In this document: positions 1-7,418 of the stretch, one piece after another | Numbering within the stretch: the first letter of the stretch is position 1 | Layout of the letters: each line of letters opens with the position of its first letter | DNA from: Tannerella sp. | GTDB lineage: Bacteria; Bacteroidota; Bacteroidia; Bacteroidales; Tannerellaceae | Reading direction: 5' to 3' | DNA length: 9,260 bases | Assembly (NCBI GenBank): GCA_031259505.1 | Contig: JAIRLL010000062.1 | Span: 1-9,260, forward strand | Notes under the pieces: generated by a model | Databases searched by the model: none | Seen by the model: only the letters and a program-made list of their open reading frames with translations | Told to the model about the DNA's origin: nothing | Made by a program: the position numbers and the translations under genes

Positions 1-2
1 TA

Positions 3-19
3 AATTCGTGCAATTCGTG
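3..19. repeat. Short tandem repeat AATTCGTG (period 9)
   Basis: AATTCGTG occurs at 3-10 and again at 12-19, followed by GAC. On the minus strand it reads CCACGAATTGCACGAATT. This resembles short intergenic repeats of the form CCACGAATTACACGAATTA that I recall seeing in many bacterial genomes, including Bacteroidota. It reaches the window edge and may continue outside. Confidence 0.5.
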
Positions 20-104
20 GACAAAGTAAATTTTGAAAATTATGGAATTATGTGAATACGAAGTTCTCTATTGATATATAAGCCATAAACGGCTATTTCT
101 TATA

Positions 105-118
105 CCGAACTCAGGTTA
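105..118. repeat. Direct repeat copy 1, CCGAACTCAGGTTA
   Basis: A 14-bp sequence identical to positions 151-164, with copy starts 46 bp apart. It lies in the AT-rich, gene-free flank after the PL8 gene. Its presence twice beside a short imperfect hairpin (AGCC/GGCT, 81-94) suggests dispersed repeat DNA, but the window alone cannot show that. Confidence 0.75.
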
Positions 119-150
119 ATAACTTATTTAACTTCGAACAGTATATTACG

Positions 151-164
151 CCGAACTCAGGTTA
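151..164. repeat. Direct repeat copy 2, overlapping the PL8 stop codon
   Basis: Second exact copy of CCGAACTCAGGTTA. Its last three bases (162-164) are the complement of the PL8 TAA stop, so the repeat begins exactly at the end of the gene. This could mean that a repeat element inserted against, or recombined at, the 3' end of the coding sequence. Confidence 0.75.
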
Positions 165-2351
165 TTGAAATTCAACCGTCACACTTTTGCCGGCATATCC
201 GCCAGGCGGAAGGGTGATGGCTATTTCGGTATTACTTTCACGGACATTGACATTCCAATGCGCTTGCACATCATCGACAGTCGCGGCGACATCCAGTTTG
301 CGATTGAAACGGAGGTGTATTTTCCCCAGTTTGCGTGTCGCGTCGGAAACTGTGAGCCGGCGGATTTTCCCCGCTTCGCCGCTGACCATGACGAGGGCGG
401 GGCTGTCGACCGTCAGACGGATACCGCCGGCAAACGTAATCTCGCCGTTCCGGTAGAACACGGCCTGGAGAATCTTCAGCTCGCTGTGCCAAACGGCTTG
501 CAGCGCAGGGGTGTTCGACAGTATTTTAACGGGCGGGGCGGCTGCAGTTTTCCTGACCCCGTCTTTCGTTGCGGCAGGCATCACGATGTAGCTGTATCCG
601 GCGTTATTCGCGTATGAGCCGTGGTCAATCCACAGTTTGAAAACATCCATGCCGACTTCTTCACGTGGGGAGTTCGTCTGGCGGTTGATTTTAAACCAGT
701 TGCCCGTCTGCGTTTGCATCGACAGCGTCACCTGCGCGGCTTCCGGGAAGATATAGCCCGTCCGGTCGTGAAACAGCCATCCGCCGGTCACGTCCGGTCG
801 CACATGCTCGCCGCGCGGAAGAGTGGTTTCGAAATCACCCTGTCCGGCGACGACGTCGCCCGTCAGTTTACTTTGGTTCAGGGTCGTGACGAGCGGCAGG
901 TGCGACGGGGAGGTGATGCCGGATCCGAGGCAGACGTATTCGTCATCGAAGAAAAACCATGCCTTCCGCGCTTTGACGGGGTCGTGCGGGCTGATGAAAT
1001 CAAAACCGACAACGCCATATCTGACATCAGTAGCGGCGCCGACGAAGTCTGCCAGACCGGGCTTTTGAATTTCGGTTTCAGGCGGAAGCGCAGGCTTTTG
1101 CAGGATCGTGGCGCCGGGTATCTTCTGCCAGTCGTACACCGGAGTGATGGGGAAATATTCATCGCCCCGCGTTGAGAGGTAGTTGACGCCATCGCCACGG
1201 TGATGATTCATCAGCCCTTCGCCGTTGTACGGTTCTTCCATGTTACGGACACGTGGGGAGAACATCCTGACGGACGCGAAATAGCCCGGCCGCTGGTGAG
1301 TGTAATGTTCCGTCAGCCAATAGAACGCGCCAAACGAAAGGGCAGGCAAGGCTTCGCCGCGCCGGATTTTTACGATTTCGTTCAGTTCGCCGGCACGGTA
1401 AGCCGTGACGCGCAACAGCCGTTCGAGCGTGAGCGTGCCGGCGGCATAGTTGTTTCGCGGACGCGAAATGTCGCGGTTAGTGGCGCCCGGGTCGTGGTAT
1501 TTTCCGAAAATCATCATTTTGCAGATGCCGTCGAGGTAATAGTCAACAAGCAGTTTCAGCGGTTCTTCGGAAAAACGGTAACGTGTGCCGGCAACGTAGT
1601 CGGCCCATTCGGCAAAAGTGTCGGCGTATCCCAGTCCATACGAAAGTGTGTTGTTTACCCGGTCGTCACGGTGATGGAAACTGTAGTCATACTGCAATCC
1701 CCGTTCGTTTTCGGGGACGAAACGTATTTCGTCCCCGACGAGCTTCATCAGCATCTCGAACTGTTCCGCGTCGCGTTTGAAAAGGGCGTTTTTTGCCTGG
1801 ATTCCGGCTATTTTAATGCGGTCGCCGCTCTGACGCGCTCCCCACGCATTGATATGTGCGCGTCCGGTGATGGACGACGTCTTTTCGACCTGTTCCTTAG
1901 AAAGTTCCCCGTCCATAAGGAGCAGGACGGTTGTCAGGTCCGAGGGCGTCCCGATCTCGTTGTTCCACCAGTTTTCGCAGATGAAATCGTTCGCCAGCCA
2001 GTAGTCCAGCGCCGTCAGGAGGTTTTTTTTGAGCATTTTGTTTCCGGCCAGGGGCGTATCTTTTTTCCTGTATGCACGGCTCATTTGCACCATGTTGGCC
2101 AGATGACGCGTATGTTCAAACGCCGTACGCGCGGTGTCGACATAGTCTATCTCCGGCCACGTGCCGTCAGGGCGGAGCGTGTTCATCAGTTCGCGGACGT
2201 GGTTTTCGTGCACGCCGGGCTGTAACAGTTCGGAGATGATCCGTTTCCGGACAGTCTCGATATCGGGATTTGTAGCAGCCTGTACCTGTAAGGGGACGGC
2301 AATAAAGGTAAGGATAATGAGCCACTTTAATATAATTGATGACTGTTTCAT
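162..2351 (-). CDS. PL8-family polysaccharide lyase (chondroitin/hyaluronan/xanthan lyase family)
   Basis: A 729-residue enzyme starting at the ATG that overlaps the preceding stop (ATGA). The upstream in-frame extension is rejected because it lies wholly inside the neighbouring gene. The signal peptide is MKQSSIILKWLIILTFIAVP, cleaved after LQVQA, without a lipobox. PL8 features in order are N127-W-W-N-N-E-I-G134, a SGDRIKIA segment (175-182), Y-D-Y-S-F-H226-H227, Y238-G, R293-D-I-S-R297-P, N-G-E378-G, and the C-terminal beta part with WFFFDDEYVCLGSG. Against Flavobacterium chondroitin AC lyase (from memory Trp126/127, Asn175, His225, Tyr234, Arg288/292, Glu371) the Trp, His, Tyr, Arg and Glu are present, but the Asn position appears to be Asp177 and the His-Tyr spacing is two residues longer. 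Length is normal for the family. Specificity is unknown; a GAG or acidic exopolysaccharide is plausible. Confidence 0.9.
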   Translation of the reverse strand: MKQSSIILKWLIILTFIAVPLQVQAATNPDIETVRKRIISELLQPGVHENHVRELMNTLRPDGTWPEIDYVDTARTAFEHTRHLANMVQMSRAYRKKDTPLAGNKMLKKNLLTALDYWLANDFICENWWNNEIGTPSDLTTVLLLMDGELSKEQVEKTSSITGRAHINAWGARQSGDRIKIAGIQAKNALFKRDAEQFEMLMKLVGDEIRFVPENERGLQYDYSFHHRDDRVNNTLSYGLGYADTFAEWADYVAGTRYRFSEEPLKLLVDYYLDGICKMMIFGKYHDPGATNRDISRPRNNYAAGTLTLERLLRVTAYRAGELNEIVKIRRGEALPALSFGAFYWLTEHYTHQRPGYFASVRMFSPRVRNMEEPYNGEGLMNHHRGDGVNYLSTRGDEYFPITPVYDWQKIPGATILQKPALPPETEIQKPGLADFVGAATDVRYGVVGFDFISPHDPVKARKAWFFFDDEYVCLGSGITSPSHLPLVTTLNQSKLTGDVVAGQGDFETTLPRGEHVRPDVTGGWLFHDRTGYIFPEAAQVTLSMQTQTGNWFKINRQTNSPREEVGMDVFKLWIDHGSYANNAGYSYIVMPAATKDGVRKTAAAPPVKILSNTPALQAVWHSELKILQAVFYRNGEITFAGGIRLTVDSPALVMVSGEAGKIRRLTVSDATRKLGKIHLRFNRKLDVAATVDDVQAHWNVNVRESNTEIAITLPPGGYAGKSVTVEFQ

Positions 2352-4255
2352 GGGGATTTGTATAATTCCTGATTTGATACTGGCCACTGTGCAAGCTCCG
2401 GGATCGGGGCAGATGTTTTGCGGGCGCTTTGGGGGATAAGTTTGACCGTCCAGGCGACGCTTGTGTTGGCGGGTATCACGGCTTCGAAGCCGACGAGCGT
2501 AGCGCCGGGATTCGGAGCGTCGTAGTCGTGAGTGGGCGTTGTCGGCCACGTCTTGAGGGTGACTTTCACGGGGGCGGATATTTCGACGGTCAGTTTTTTG
2601 CCGTCTTTGCGGAGTTCGATTTTGTTTCCGCCTTTGAATTTTGCGTCTGCCTCAGTGAGCAGCGTCCATCTGACGGTGGTTTCCCTGTCCTGTGTTTTAA
2701 ACTCGTCCTTCACGACAACGTATTGCCGGTCGACAATTGCCACGCCGCGGACGCATCCGTCCAACTGTCTCTCGAAGATTTCCGACAGGTCGATGACGGC
2801 ATTCATGAAGTAGAGCGAGGAGGACGACGAACGGATGCCGGCGAATCCGTCTACATTGTGTTGTTGACTGTCGACGGTGAGCGTGTTGTGGACGTAGTTG
2901 TTGTAGCGGAAGACTTCCCAGCGCTGCGAATTCTGCGCACGGTTCCAAAGGTCGACGCCTTTCGTTTCCAGCGAATTGTAATCCTGTGCGCCGAAATCGG
3001 ACGCCCAGCGGACGCCATCGGCTTCCATGATGAACGATCCGGCGTCCATGTGGGCGTGGTTGCTTGATGCGGAGCCTCCCTTGACGCCGACATAGATAGC
3101 ATCGGGCGCCGTCCACGACGTGCGCATGAGGGCTACGGGCGTGACGCCGCCGCCCGTCCAGAGCAGTTCGCGGGGTGGCTGCACGTCGTCGATCCGGATG
3201 TCGCTGCCCCATATCATAATGGCAGGCAATATTCTGTCCCGGACGGGCGCCGGTCTTGTTTCAAGGTAGTACTTTTCGTTCCACAGCAGGGATGGGTCGT
3301 TGCATTTCGAAGCGAACCAGAACATGGCAGGGCTAAGGCTACCGCCCGGTCCGCAGTCGGCATAATTGAAACAGAGATACGACTGCCCGGTCATGTTTTG
3401 CTGGTAGGTAGCCGTTTGAAGGAATGCCGGCGAACGGGTGAGGCCGAAGTCCGTGCCGTATATTTTTTCTGTCGCGCTAAGGAAAAGCACGTTAAATGTC
3501 GTTCCGTAGTCCCAGTATCCGTATCCTTCGGGATAGGCTCCGTCGGGGTCGTAGTCCTTCATGGGCAGTTGGACGGATTCGACGGCGCGGTCGATGAACA
3601 TTTTGGATAGTTCGGGCATGTTTTCGTAGATAGCGAGGGCGCCGAAGGAGATACCGGCGTTGCATACCTGATTCCAGTTATGGGGAGCGGTCAGGTACCA
3701 GGCGTATGCGCTGTTGATGGCCGGATCAAGCCCTTTTGTGAGGATGGCTTCGGCGATTTTCGTGCGCGAGGCCGCAGGCAGGCGGTCATAGAGCCAGTCA
3801 TATCCGATGGCCAGCGCCATGGTCATTTCGGCTACGTCGAGGAAGTGCGACGGATTCCAGTCTTCGAATGCGGATATGGCGAGCATTTCTCTTTCCGCTT
3901 TTTCGCGGTAGTGGTCGTCTCCCGTCATGCGCCAGGAGTAGGAGAGGTAGAAAATCCGGCGGATCGCTTCGCGTGAGATGGAAAGCAACCGTTTTCCGGT
4001 TTTTATCCGTTCCAGTTCGGGTAATTCGGTGATTTTGTCGCTTTCGTCAATGATGGCCTTGTGCAGCTTTGCCCGGACGGGGTCGGCGGCGACGAGGTCT
4101 TTGATTTTCCGTTCTTCGCCTTTGAACATCAGCAGTCTCGGATGTTCGGGCATTTTTGCGTCGTCAGGCACATATTTCCACTGCGCCTGCAGACCGGCAG
4201 AGATTATAAATGAGAGTAATCCTGCAATAAATAGATTGATTCCTGTTTTTTTCAT
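2348..4255 (-). CDS. Secreted heparinase II/III-family polysaccharide lyase
   Basis: A 635-residue protein with a clean type I signal peptide (MKKTGINLFIAGLLSFIISA, cleavage after GLQA, about residue 24). Residues of about 40-380 form the expected helical toroid, with two conserved clusters: H192-N-W-N195 and Y241-P-E-G-Y-G-Y-W-D-Y-G251. The beta-sandwich carries H400-A-H402-M-D404 and V455-H-N-T-L459 with D462, matching the heparinase II/III C-terminal domain shared by PL12, PL15, PL17 and PL21 relatives. Such enzymes use Tyr/His acid-base chemistry to cleave next to a uronic acid. I cannot assign the PL family or the substrate. The gene lies 170 bp after the large lyase with no recognisable promoter or terminator between. 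Its TGA stop overlaps the ATG of the next lyase (ATGA, 2351-2348), which implies translational coupling. Confidence 0.85.
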   Translation of the reverse strand: MKKTGINLFIAGLLSFIISAGLQAQWKYVPDDAKMPEHPRLLMFKGEERKIKDLVAADPVRAKLHKAIIDESDKITELPELERIKTGKRLLSISREAIRRIFYLSYSWRMTGDDHYREKAEREMLAISAFEDWNPSHFLDVAEMTMALAIGYDWLYDRLPAASRTKIAEAILTKGLDPAINSAYAWYLTAPHNWNQVCNAGISFGALAIYENMPELSKMFIDRAVESVQLPMKDYDPDGAYPEGYGYWDYGTTFNVLFLSATEKIYGTDFGLTRSPAFLQTATYQQNMTGQSYLCFNYADCGPGGSLSPAMFWFASKCNDPSLLWNEKYYLETRPAPVRDRILPAIMIWGSDIRIDDVQPPRELLWTGGGVTPVALMRTSWTAPDAIYVGVKGGSASSNHAHMDAGSFIMEADGVRWASDFGAQDYNSLETKGVDLWNRAQNSQRWEVFRYNNYVHNTLTVDSQQHNVDGFAGIRSSSSSLYFMNAVIDLSEIFERQLDGCVRGVAIVDRQYVVVKDEFKTQDRETTVRWTLLTEADAKFKGGNKIELRKDGKKLTVEISAPVKVTLKTWPTTPTHDYDAPNPGATLVGFEAVIPANTSVAWTVKLIPQSARKTSAPIPELAQWPVSNQELYKSP

Positions 4256-4425
4256 AAGCTTTTAATAATTAATAGTGAAGAGAGTGTCCATATTTGTCAT
4301 TTACGGTTTGCGCAATTGCGTCTGTCCGGCGCGCCTGGATGTTCGGAATATTTTTCATCGTCTTTTGACCTTCATTTTATGTTTTATGTCGCATTACTCA
4401 GGCACGCATAATAATTTGACAACCG

Positions 4426-7275
4426 TTATTTAACAGTATAATGTCCTGCCGGCAGGGAGACGGCATAGATGTTGCCTTGCCGCATGACGCCGCGCAGGCG
4501 TTTGTCCGGATTGCCGGCGGCAAATACAATGGGCGGATTGCCGGACGGCACGGGCATCTCCAGTTGAATATCCGATGAGGCAGTCAGTTCAAAGGCGTCG
4601 CCATTCCGGTATAATGAGGCCTGTGCACCGGGTGTGGCGGACAGCAGGCGCCATTTACCTTTTTCGATCATCCGGCCTTCGCCCATGAAAAGATACGACA
4701 GTCCGCCGGCAGTCTCGCCGATTACTGCATACACGCCCTGAAAGCGCATGTCACCGTGAACCATCTCCGCGCCTTCATCCGGACGGTTGAAGATATAGTC
4801 TGTTCCGGCGGGCGACTGCACTTTTATTCCCGTGAAACCTTCGTGACCGCCGAAGTATTCCACCTCGCGGACAGATGCCCCTTCGCTTTCCGTATAAGGA
4901 TGATATACGGCTACGAACGGGCGGCTCCACGCTTCGCCCTGCTGGCGGACAATCAGGGTCGGCAGGGGGGCGCCTAACAGTTCGTCGGGGATGGAGCCTT
5001 TCACGAAAGCGTTTGACTTGGGGGCTTTGGCCGTAAAAACGGTTCTGTCAGGAAAGCCTTTCATCCACATGCGGACGGATACGTCGGGCGATTGCTGCAA
5101 TCCGATACGGTACAGGGCAGTGAAGTCGTCGGCGGTAGAGACGGCTTTTTTGTCGCTGAAGTAGTCGTATCCCTTCATGTCGCCCGCCTGTGACGACAGT
5201 TCCTGCGTCGGCACGAGTGTCATTTCCCGTCCGTCGTGTCCGGCGATGTCGATGCCCTGCCCGATGCTGTGGTAGAAATATTCGTGCTTGATGTCCTTCC
5301 TGTCGTTACGCGCAGAGCGGAAGATGTCGACCACGTAAGCCGACGTTTCGCTTGTGCGGACGATGCCTGTCAGCCGTTCCTGCCGCGCATCGGTCCTGGG
5401 TTCAGTCATGGAAACGCGGGCGAAAGTCGCCTTTTCGAACGGGAGGAGCCGTTCGCCGTGTCCGGGATAGCAGGCGAGCAGGCGGTAGGGATAGTCGCTG
5501 CGCATCATACCATAGTCGGAAATGCCGTCGACCGCAACCGTATTATGCGCGGGGAACCGGGCGTAATATTCCTGATTATCGCGCGTGCCGTACGTCTCCC
5601 CGTACGAACTTTCGGGGGCAATCATCAATCCCTTGCCGTACAGTTCTAAGGAGATGCCGTTGGCGTGCGCATGATTACCGTAGGCGCCCGTTAGCGTAAA
5701 GGCCATGCCGTGTTGCCGGTCCCGGCCGTTGCGCTGTATCAGCCAACTGACGTTCGGGGCATAATACGTATCGCTGAGCTGGTGATGCCAGGTCGCTTCT
5801 TCCGGCGGAATATCCATCAGTTCGTCTACGTAGAAGAAAAGCGAAAACATGGATTTTCCTTCGTTTCTGTGATAGAAGCCATCATTTATCATTTTACGGA
5901 GCACTTTGGTCAGTTCGATTTCGTTCGTTTGTTCGCCGTATTTGCGGTAGAGCGCGATCAGCATCTCGAACGGTTGCGAACGCAGGGGGACGTATCGGGC
6001 ATCACCGAAGGCTGTGACGCGGCCATTGGGAAAGAGATACTCCACCAACGCCGGTACGGCTTTCCGCATGATGGGGAAGGTGTCGAGCAGACGGTTGTTT
6101 TCGGCATTGTCGATGAGCGAGATGACGTCCAGCATGTCATTGCAGACACTCATTGAATAGGTCGCCGACTCATGCCACAGGCCGGTTTGCGTGTCGAACG
6201 ATTCGCTGACCATTTCCTTCAGGGCAAATTGCCGGATGGTGGTATGATTCAGTATCTCGTTGAGATAATACTGCCGTCCGCGACCATCCTTGTAGCAATC
6301 ATCGTCTTCGAGCACCAATGCGATGTACGCGACGTGGCGTGCCTGGAAGATGTTCCAGTTATTATCGGGGACGCCATAGAGGATTTGCTGGTCGGCAAAG
6401 CGTTTCATCACTTCGGTAATCATTTCCGTATCGGCCCGGTGTGCTGCCAGATAGTCATATATGAAATCGTAGCACAGCGCCAGGTAGGGAATCAGGTGGT
6501 CGAGTATCACCTCAAAGGTCGCCAGTCCCATCAGGTGGCTGTTCGAATAATCCTCCAGCGCAAACGGTTCGCGGCGGTAATACATACCCCTCATATAGGT
6601 AAGGAAAATATCGGACACAAAGACGGCATATTTCTCCTCGTCCGTATACCAGTAGAGGAACGCCGCATCGGCAGCGAGCGCGAGGATACGGTCGTTCATG
6701 GGACCAATCATCCGTCCCGTCTTTGAGGGATGCACCCATTCCCACGGCTGTCCTTCCTTTTTGCGGTTTTGCAGGTACATGCCTTTTTCGTCCATATAGG
6801 GTTGTGTCTCCTCGAGCGAAGGCATAAGGTAGTCGGTCGCCCCGTCGCGATGCCCGGCAAACTTGACGGTAGGGACGGGGGCGCGGCCTTTCCCGTAGAG
6901 AAACGCATTGCCTTTCACATACACCCGTTCGTAGTGCGTGTCCCAATACATCTGCATGCGCGAGATGATCCATTCCGGGTCGGTTTGGTGACGGTCGACA
7001 TAGGGGTCGATGTTCGATTTCAATTGATTATACGCATCTTTTGCCCAGGCAACCGATTGTAGTTTGATGGTGAAAGCATCTTTCTTGTCCGGCGTGATGT
7101 AGATACGCGGATGAACGGACTGAACAGGAACGGCGGCGGCACATGCGATGTTCATACCGATCCCGGAAGTGCATATAAGCGCTATCGACGTCAGGTAAAT
7201 CATGCGAATGTGAAAAAAGCCTCCTTGAATCAGGCGAAAGGAGGCGATGTTAAAGAATAATGTTACATTTTTCAT
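4426..7275 (-). CDS. Large secreted heparinase II/III-fold polysaccharide lyase (possibly PL33-like)
   Basis: A 949-residue protein, first gene after the new promoter. It has the layout of heparinase II/III-superfamily lyases, which cleave uronic-acid polysaccharides by beta-elimination: a helical toroid (about residues 50-480), a central beta-sandwich with the superfamily's His pair, and a C-terminal beta region. Candidate active-site motifs, numbered from the long start, are N305-N-W-N308, H368-E-S-A-T-Y373, H535-A-H537-A-N-G and H577-N-T-V with D583-G. Length and architecture recall PL33 enzymes, for which hyaluronan/chondroitin and gellan activity are known, but this is recognition from memory. 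The start is uncertain. The ATG at 7275 (MKNVTLFF) places a terminator-like hairpin inside the coding region. The ATG at 7203 (MIYLTSIALI) gives a short signal peptide without basic residues. Either way a secretion signal ends near ACAAA. The preceding Cys does not form a good lipobox, so a soluble periplasmic enzyme is likely. Confidence 0.82.
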   Translation of the reverse strand: MKNVTLFFNIASFRLIQGGFFHIRMIYLTSIALICTSGIGMNIACAAAVPVQSVHPRIYITPDKKDAFTIKLQSVAWAKDAYNQLKSNIDPYVDRHQTDPEWIISRMQMYWDTHYERVYVKGNAFLYGKGRAPVPTVKFAGHRDGATDYLMPSLEETQPYMDEKGMYLQNRKKEGQPWEWVHPSKTGRMIGPMNDRILALAADAAFLYWYTDEEKYAVFVSDIFLTYMRGMYYRREPFALEDYSNSHLMGLATFEVILDHLIPYLALCYDFIYDYLAAHRADTEMITEVMKRFADQQILYGVPDNNWNIFQARHVAYIALVLEDDDCYKDGRGRQYYLNEILNHTTIRQFALKEMVSESFDTQTGLWHESATYSMSVCNDMLDVISLIDNAENNRLLDTFPIMRKAVPALVEYLFPNGRVTAFGDARYVPLRSQPFEMLIALYRKYGEQTNEIELTKVLRKMINDGFYHRNEGKSMFSLFFYVDELMDIPPEEATWHHQLSDTYYAPNVSWLIQRNGRDRQHGMAFTLTGAYGNHAHANGISLELYGKGLMIAPESSYGETYGTRDNQEYYARFPAHNTVAVDGISDYGMMRSDYPYRLLACYPGHGERLLPFEKATFARVSMTEPRTDARQERLTGIVRTSETSAYVVDIFRSARNDRKDIKHEYFYHSIGQGIDIAGHDGREMTLVPTQELSSQAGDMKGYDYFSDKKAVSTADDFTALYRIGLQQSPDVSVRMWMKGFPDRTVFTAKAPKSNAFVKGSIPDELLGAPLPTLIVRQQGEAWSRPFVAVYHPYTESEGASVREVEYFGGHEGFTGIKVQSPAGTDYIFNRPDEGAEMVHGDMRFQGVYAVIGETAGGLSYLFMGEGRMIEKGKWRLLSATPGAQASLYRNGDAFELTASSDIQLEMPVPSGNPPIVFAAGNPDKRLRGVMRQGNIYAVSLPAGHYTVK
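7213..7245 (-). terminator. Terminator-like hairpin in the leader/5' end of the large lyase gene (possible attenuator)
   Basis: On the minus strand GCCTCCTT (7245-7238) pairs perfectly with AAGGAGGC (7226-7219) across an 11-nt loop, and six T residues follow at once (7218-7213). This has the form of a Rho-independent terminator. It lies about 70 nt after the predicted transcription start, inside the first 24 codons if translation begins at 7275, or just upstream of the alternative ATG at 7203. It could stop transcription early unless a ribosome or a protein disrupts it. The AAGGAGG in its 3' arm is 16 nt from the ATG at 7203, too far for a normal ribosome binding site. Confidence 0.6.
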
Positions 7276-7323
7276 ATAAATCGTGATTAATAAAAAAGAA
7301 TACCGAATATATAATACTCGTTA

Positions 7324-7355
7324 CAAATTTACCGGAAATATTTTACGTTTACAAG
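7324..7355 (-). promoter_or_regulatory. Bacteroides-type promoter for the lyase genes
   Basis: On the minus strand CTTG (7355-7352, three of four matches to the -33 TTTG) is followed after exactly 20 bp by TAAATTTG (7331-7324), a full match to the -7 element TAnnTTTG used by the Bacteroidota primary sigma factor. The expected transcription start is near 7317. The promoter begins about six bases beyond the preceding terminator's T-tract, so the lyase genes probably form their own transcription unit. Confidence 0.65.
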
Positions 7356-7360
7356 CGTCG

Positions 7361-7418
7361 TGAAAGAAAAAAGATGATACAACAGTCATCCGAGTGGGGA
7401 GGCTATCGTATCATCTTT
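7361..7418 (-). terminator. Intrinsic terminator of the SusD/lipoprotein operon
   Basis: Read on the minus strand, AAAGATGATAC (7418-7408) pairs perfectly over 11 bp with GTATCATCTTT (7380-7370) across a 27-nt loop. The 3' side runs into six T residues, then C and three more T. It lies 9 bp after the stop codon of the DUF4466-like gene. The long loop is unusual, but the perfect stem and T-tract make termination likely. It separates the binding-protein genes from the lyase genes. Confidence 0.85.

Noticed and set aside
22..29. Minus-strand TTACTTTG as a promoter -7 element for a gene beyond the window.
   Set aside because: It mismatches TAnnTTTG at the key A, and no TTTG-like -33 element lies 19-21 bp upstream.
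81..94. AGCC-ATAAAC-GGCT hairpin as the terminator of the lyase unit.
   Set aside because: The stem is only 4 bp with mismatches outside it and no T-tract follows, so it is not a convincing terminator.
1200..2225. A 341-codon plus-strand open frame opposite the PL8 gene.
   Set aside because: The opposite strand encodes a protein with clear PL8 motifs and a signal peptide. The plus-strand product has no recognisable domain or signal and is a codon-bias shadow of that gene.
2352..2549. N-terminal extension of the PL8 frame by 66 codons.
   Set aside because: It lies entirely within the coding end of the preceding lyase, has an Arg-rich low-quality sequence, and would bury the obvious signal peptide that starts at 2351.
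7219..7226. AAGGAGG as a strong ribosome binding site for a start at 7203.
   Set aside because: It is 16 nt from the ATG, Bacteroidota rarely rely on Shine-Dalgarno sites, and it forms the 3' arm of a perfect hairpin followed by T6, so a terminator fits better.
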